From: JBGSKV01 sp041740975
Lineage (GTDB): Bacteria; Bdellovibrionota_B; Oligoflexia; Oligoflexales; JALZUQ01
DNA length: 64,000 bases
Direction of reading: 5' to 3'
Assembly (NCBI GenBank): GCA_041740975.1
Contig: JBGSKV010000088.1
Coordinates: 62,001-126,000 of the forward strand
Below, in pieces: positions 61,520 to 64,000 of this stretch (positions are counted from its first letter, which is position 1; every line of letters starts with the position of its first letter). Under the pieces are notes generated by a model. The model saw only the letters and a list, made by a program, of their open reading frames with translations. It searched no databases and was not told where the DNA came from. A program made the position numbers and the translations under genes.

Positions 61520-63199
61520 TCAAATATGAGCAAGTTTTTTATTGAGCCACTGCTGCTGAATGATAGTTAAAATAGAATTCGCTAACATATAAAGCACTAG
61601 GCCAGCAGGCAAGGACACCATTGCAAACGTGAAAATCACCGGCATCGCCATCATGATGCGCTGCTGGGTTTTATCCATCCCGATATTGGGGGTGAGTTTC
61701 ATTTGAATTAACATAAACACGCCAAGTAAAACGGGCGTAATAAAATAGGGATCGGCTGCGGACAAATCATGAATCCATAAGCCAAATGGCGCCTGACGAA
61801 GTTCATAGGCATACATTAAGACATTATAAAAAGCGATGAACACTGGAATAGTGGGAAGTATCGGCAAACAGCTTTTGGCAGGATTCACTTTGTGAACTTT
61901 ATAAAGGTTCATAAGCTCGAGCTGCATTTTTTGACGATCGTCTTTGTACTTTTCCTGCAACTTTTTCATTTCTGGTTGCAGCTTTTTCATGTGGTGGGCT
62001 GAAACGGCCGCTTGCTTCGTCAAAGGATAAAAAACGATTTTTAAAAGAATCGTTACAATAATAATGGCCCAGCCATAATTGTTTGTCAGCGCGAAAAAAA
62101 CATTCAAAAGTGAAAGCAATGGATAGGCGATAATACTAAACCAGCCCAAATTCACGCCTGTCTTTAGATCAGGATCAACTTTTTCGAGCAAAGAAATATC
62201 TTTGGGACCGAAAAAAGCTTTCATTTTGATTTCGGCTGACTGACCCGGAGCTATCGTACCTTGATCAAGCGTGGCCAATACTGTGAGATTACATCCTGAG
62301 GTAGGAGAGTTGGAGGCACGAGTCATTTTGTAACTAAATCGCTTCGCCTCAGGCATGAAGACTCTTAAGAAATAGCGATTTTCTAACCCGAAAAATTTAA
62401 TCTGTTCATTTTGCTGCTCGTCGATGACTTCGGCGGTTTCAATTATTTCATCGGGTTCGCAATAACTCTGCGTAGCGAACCGCTCGGCACTTCCGCCTAT
62501 GTGAGCGATGAAAGCACTCCAATGGCGAGGTTCATACATGGCTGATGGAAAGAGAAGCCCCCCGCCATCAATGGATGTAATGGCTTCGTCGACTGCCAAT
62601 TTTGAAACAAGCGCCATAGGTTTATCAGTGGTGTTGGTATAGGTCGTCGTTATATGGACGACATACCCTTCCGACGGCATCGTGAACCTTTGCTCGATGA
62701 GCCATCCCTTTGCATCCGTTCGCGAGAACACAATGCTATCGCCTTCGCGACGGCCGCTATAACCTTGATTACGCTCGCTCGGTTCGCCCGTCAGACCTTG
62801 AATCGTTAACGGAAAATCAAGAAGCTCAACAGTGGCAGCACCGGGATCTTGGCTTACGAAATATTTGAGCGCTCTCACAGACGTGAAGGCAGACTCATCT
62901 TGATTGAAACTAACGGCAAGATCGTTATTTTTAAGACTAAGTTCATCTGGAGTAAGCATCGATACTTTGGGAGTATCCAGCATTGCTTTCGATGCTGAAG
63001 ATTCAGTTGGCTTCCCATCAGTGGGTGCCGCTAGATTATTTTTTTCTTCGGCTTCAGTTTTTTTCTCAACAGGCGCAGTCGCCGTTGCGGGTTTGCGCTG
63101 ACGAAGGTTAGGATATTTCGATTCTAAATATTTGGTATAGCCCAGATAAAAAATAATACAGAGAAGTATCGCTGTGAAAGTTGAGCGGTTAGTATTCAC
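61520..63199 (-). CDS. yidC: Membrane protein insertase YidC
   Basis: A 559-residue inner-membrane protein. One N-terminal anchor (FTAILLCIIFYLGYTKYLES) is followed by a large periplasmic beta-sandwich domain (about 60-345) typical of Gram-negative YidC, then five helices forming the insertase: NYGWAIIIVTILLKIVFYPL with the conserved Arg-groove region, PAKSCLPILPTIPVFIAFYN, WIHDLSAADPYFITPVLLGV and AMPVIFTFAMVSLPAGLVLY. It folds and inserts membrane proteins with or without SecYEG. It starts with a GTG that overlaps the yidD stop by 4 nt. Confidence 0.95.
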   Translation of the reverse strand: MNTNRSTFTAILLCIIFYLGYTKYLESKYPNLRQRKPATATAPVEKKTEAEEKNNLAAPTDGKPTESSASKAMLDTPKVSMLTPDELSLKNNDLAVSFNQDESAFTSVRALKYFVSQDPGAATVELLDFPLTIQGLTGEPSERNQGYSGRREGDSIVFSRTDAKGWLIEQRFTMPSEGYVVHITTTYTNTTDKPMALVSKLAVDEAITSIDGGGLLFPSAMYEPRHWSAFIAHIGGSAERFATQSYCEPDEIIETAEVIDEQQNEQIKFFGLENRYFLRVFMPEAKRFSYKMTRASNSPTSGCNLTVLATLDQGTIAPGQSAEIKMKAFFGPKDISLLEKVDPDLKTGVNLGWFSIIAYPLLSLLNVFFALTNNYGWAIIIVTILLKIVFYPLTKQAAVSAHHMKKLQPEMKKLQEKYKDDRQKMQLELMNLYKVHKVNPAKSCLPILPTIPVFIAFYNVLMYAYELRQAPFGLWIHDLSAADPYFITPVLLGVFMLIQMKLTPNIGMDKTQQRIMMAMPVIFTFAMVSLPAGLVLYMLANSILTIIQQQWLNKKLAHI

Positions 63200-63402
63200 G
63201 GATAATCAAATCCCCCTTTATGCCAAGGTTGGCAGCGCAGCAGTCGCGCGGTAATTTTGTAAAGAGCCTTCGAGACATTGTATTTTTCCAAGCAGCCCAC
63301 GGCGTAATGCGAGCAAGACGGATAAAAGCGGCACCGAGGACCCAACAGTGGTGACAATGTGCGCTGGTACAAACCGACCAGCTTGATTAATGAAGGCCTC
63401 AT
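63196..63402 (-). CDS. yidD: Membrane protein insertion efficiency factor YidD
   Basis: A 68-residue protein with the family pattern LVGLYQRTLSPLLG, CRFYPSCSHYAVGCLEK and a C-terminal LLRCQPWHKGGFDYP. Three conserved Cys and the QPWxxGGxDxP end are intact. It helps YidC-dependent insertion and sits between rnpA (30 nt) and yidC (4-nt overlap), as in most genomes. Confidence 0.94.
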   Translation of the reverse strand: MRPSLIKLVGLYQRTLSPLLGPRCRFYPSCSHYAVGCLEKYNVSKALYKITARLLRCQPWHKGGFDYP

Positions 63403-63432
63403 AATGAACCGTAATGTTCTTGATCCAGAGAA

Positions 63433-63774
63433 TTAGAAAAAGCTCTGGAGAGATTTTGTTAAAGCTGTGCCGATGGTTTTAGCGTTAGCATGAAGTGACT
63501 TATGCCTAGCTATAACGACAATATCGACGCCCTTTAGTTTGTCTTTTTGATGCCTAAACTCTTCACGCACGGCACGCTTGAAGTCATTGCGCTGAACCGA
63601 ATTGCCGTATTTGCGACTTGCAATGATTCCGACGCGGGATTTTGGTCGACTTTCTACTGGTCCACAGGCGATGACAACGAGATATGGCGAAACAATTTTT
63701 TGGTGTTTGCCATTCATGACCGTTTGAAAATCGGCATGTTTCAAAAGTCGATTGTGCTTTGGAAAGTTAAACAT
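63433..63774 (-). CDS. rnpA: Ribonuclease P protein component
   Basis: About 113 residues from the ATG at 63774; a TTG three codons earlier is an alternative. RNase P protein features are NRLLKHADFQTVMN, a central VGIIASRKYGNSVQRNDFKR with the RNR-like motif and VREEFR, and DIVVIARHKS. It binds the RNase P RNA to mature tRNA 5' ends. It lies 24 nt after rpmH in the conserved rpmH-rnpA-yidD-yidC order. The RNA subunit gene (rnpB) was not found in the window. Confidence 0.93.
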   Translation of the reverse strand: MFNFPKHNRLLKHADFQTVMNGKHQKIVSPYLVVIACGPVESRPKSRVGIIASRKYGNSVQRNDFKRAVREEFRHQKDKLKGVDIVVIARHKSLHANAKTIGTALTKSLQSFF

Positions 63775-63798
63775 CAAACACAACCTAAGTGATTTGGA

Positions 63799-63948
63799 TT
63801 ACTTGCTAGAAACGGCGACGATGAGTCGCTTTCTTCCTTTAGCTCGTCTTGATCTCAAAACGTTTTGTCCACCAGGTGTACTCATGCGCTCAAAGAAGCC
63901 ATGTGTTTTTGCTCTTTTTCTTCGACTTGGTTGATAGGTTCTTTTCAT
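63799..63948 (-). CDS. rpmH: 50S ribosomal protein L34
   Basis: A 49-residue protein read on the minus strand, starting MKRTYQPSRRKRAKTHGFFE and continuing with RMSTPGGQNVL, RSRRAKGRKRL and a short IVAVSSK end. This matches the highly conserved L34 pattern, including RTYQPS and the GR(K/R) clusters. It is the last gene before the right edge. rpmH normally starts the operon beside dnaA and oriC, so the origin should lie within a few kilobases outside the window. The 52 bases to the edge hold its leader and possibly its promoter. Confidence 0.95.
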   Translation of the reverse strand: MKRTYQPSRRKRAKTHGFFERMSTPGGQNVLRSRRAKGRKRLIVAVSSK

Positions 63949-64000
63949 GTGATGCCTCTACTTCCCTAATAATCTAGTTCTCTTTAATCAAATCCGGTTT

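Overview
The window looks like chromosomal DNA from a Gram-negative bacterium with an outer membrane and flagella, most likely of the Bdellovibrionota (Bdellovibrio-like). This assignment is inferred from gene content: many lipoproteins and small secreted proteins of unknown function, an outer-membrane beta-barrel protein of the delta-proteobacterial type, a FliA/FlhG/FliO-N-M-L motility block and an SMC/Tat/lysine block. It is not proven. The right end carries the rpmH-rnpA-yidD-yidC-khpB-mnmE series that normally lies beside dnaA, so the replication origin probably lies just past base 64000. I saw no rRNA, tRNA or CRISPR array.
Layout. (1) 1-5253, minus strand: a chaperone-usher fimbrial cluster with three paralogous pilins, a shorter subunit, a chaperone and an usher cut by the window edge. 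(2) 5572-8013: an OmpA-like protein and two small envelope genes. (3) 8129-13777: an accessory island bracketed by a 218-bp direct repeat. The repeat duplicates the 3' ends of the two genes that used to face each other here (the 7273 gene and the adenine deaminase). Inside are a lipoprotein with nine cystine-knot-like repeats, a metzincin-type protease, half of an S-formylglutathione hydrolase gene and a decayed IS91-like transposase. (4) 13882-26530: adenine deaminase, ogt, envelope genes, a DnaC-like helicase loader with a small partner, thymidine kinase, lipoproteins and a very large class A penicillin-binding protein. (5) 26859-32487, plus strand: transketolase and a two-gene fatty-acid oxidation unit. 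(6) 32488-33055: a structured non-coding stretch. (7) 33056-37354: a lipoprotein, a FAD-linked dehydrogenase, a flippase-like membrane protein and an alpha/beta hydrolase. (8) 37335-42151, minus strand: flagellar genes fliL-M-N-O-flhG-fliA followed by a PilZ-like gene. The export genes usually found between fliO and flhG are absent here. (9) 42543-51695: cytochrome c, lysC, lysA, tatB-like, smc and a lipoprotein. (10) 52031-57650: ssb, an S9 peptidase whose 3' end lies inside a 56-bp inverted repeat, a beta-barrel protein and a phosphohexomutase. (11) 57682-63948: an ALDH-fold protein lacking several catalytic residues, then mnmE, khpB, yidC, yidD, rnpA and rpmH.
Most of the window is ordinary chromosome. 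The best candidates for something undescribed are the 8.1-13.8 kb island (cystine-knot/transglutaminase-like lipoprotein plus protease), the structured non-coding block at 32.5-33.0 kb, the 56-bp inverted repeat at 53.0 kb, the helicase-loader pair at 17.3-19.0 kb and the compacted flagellar locus.
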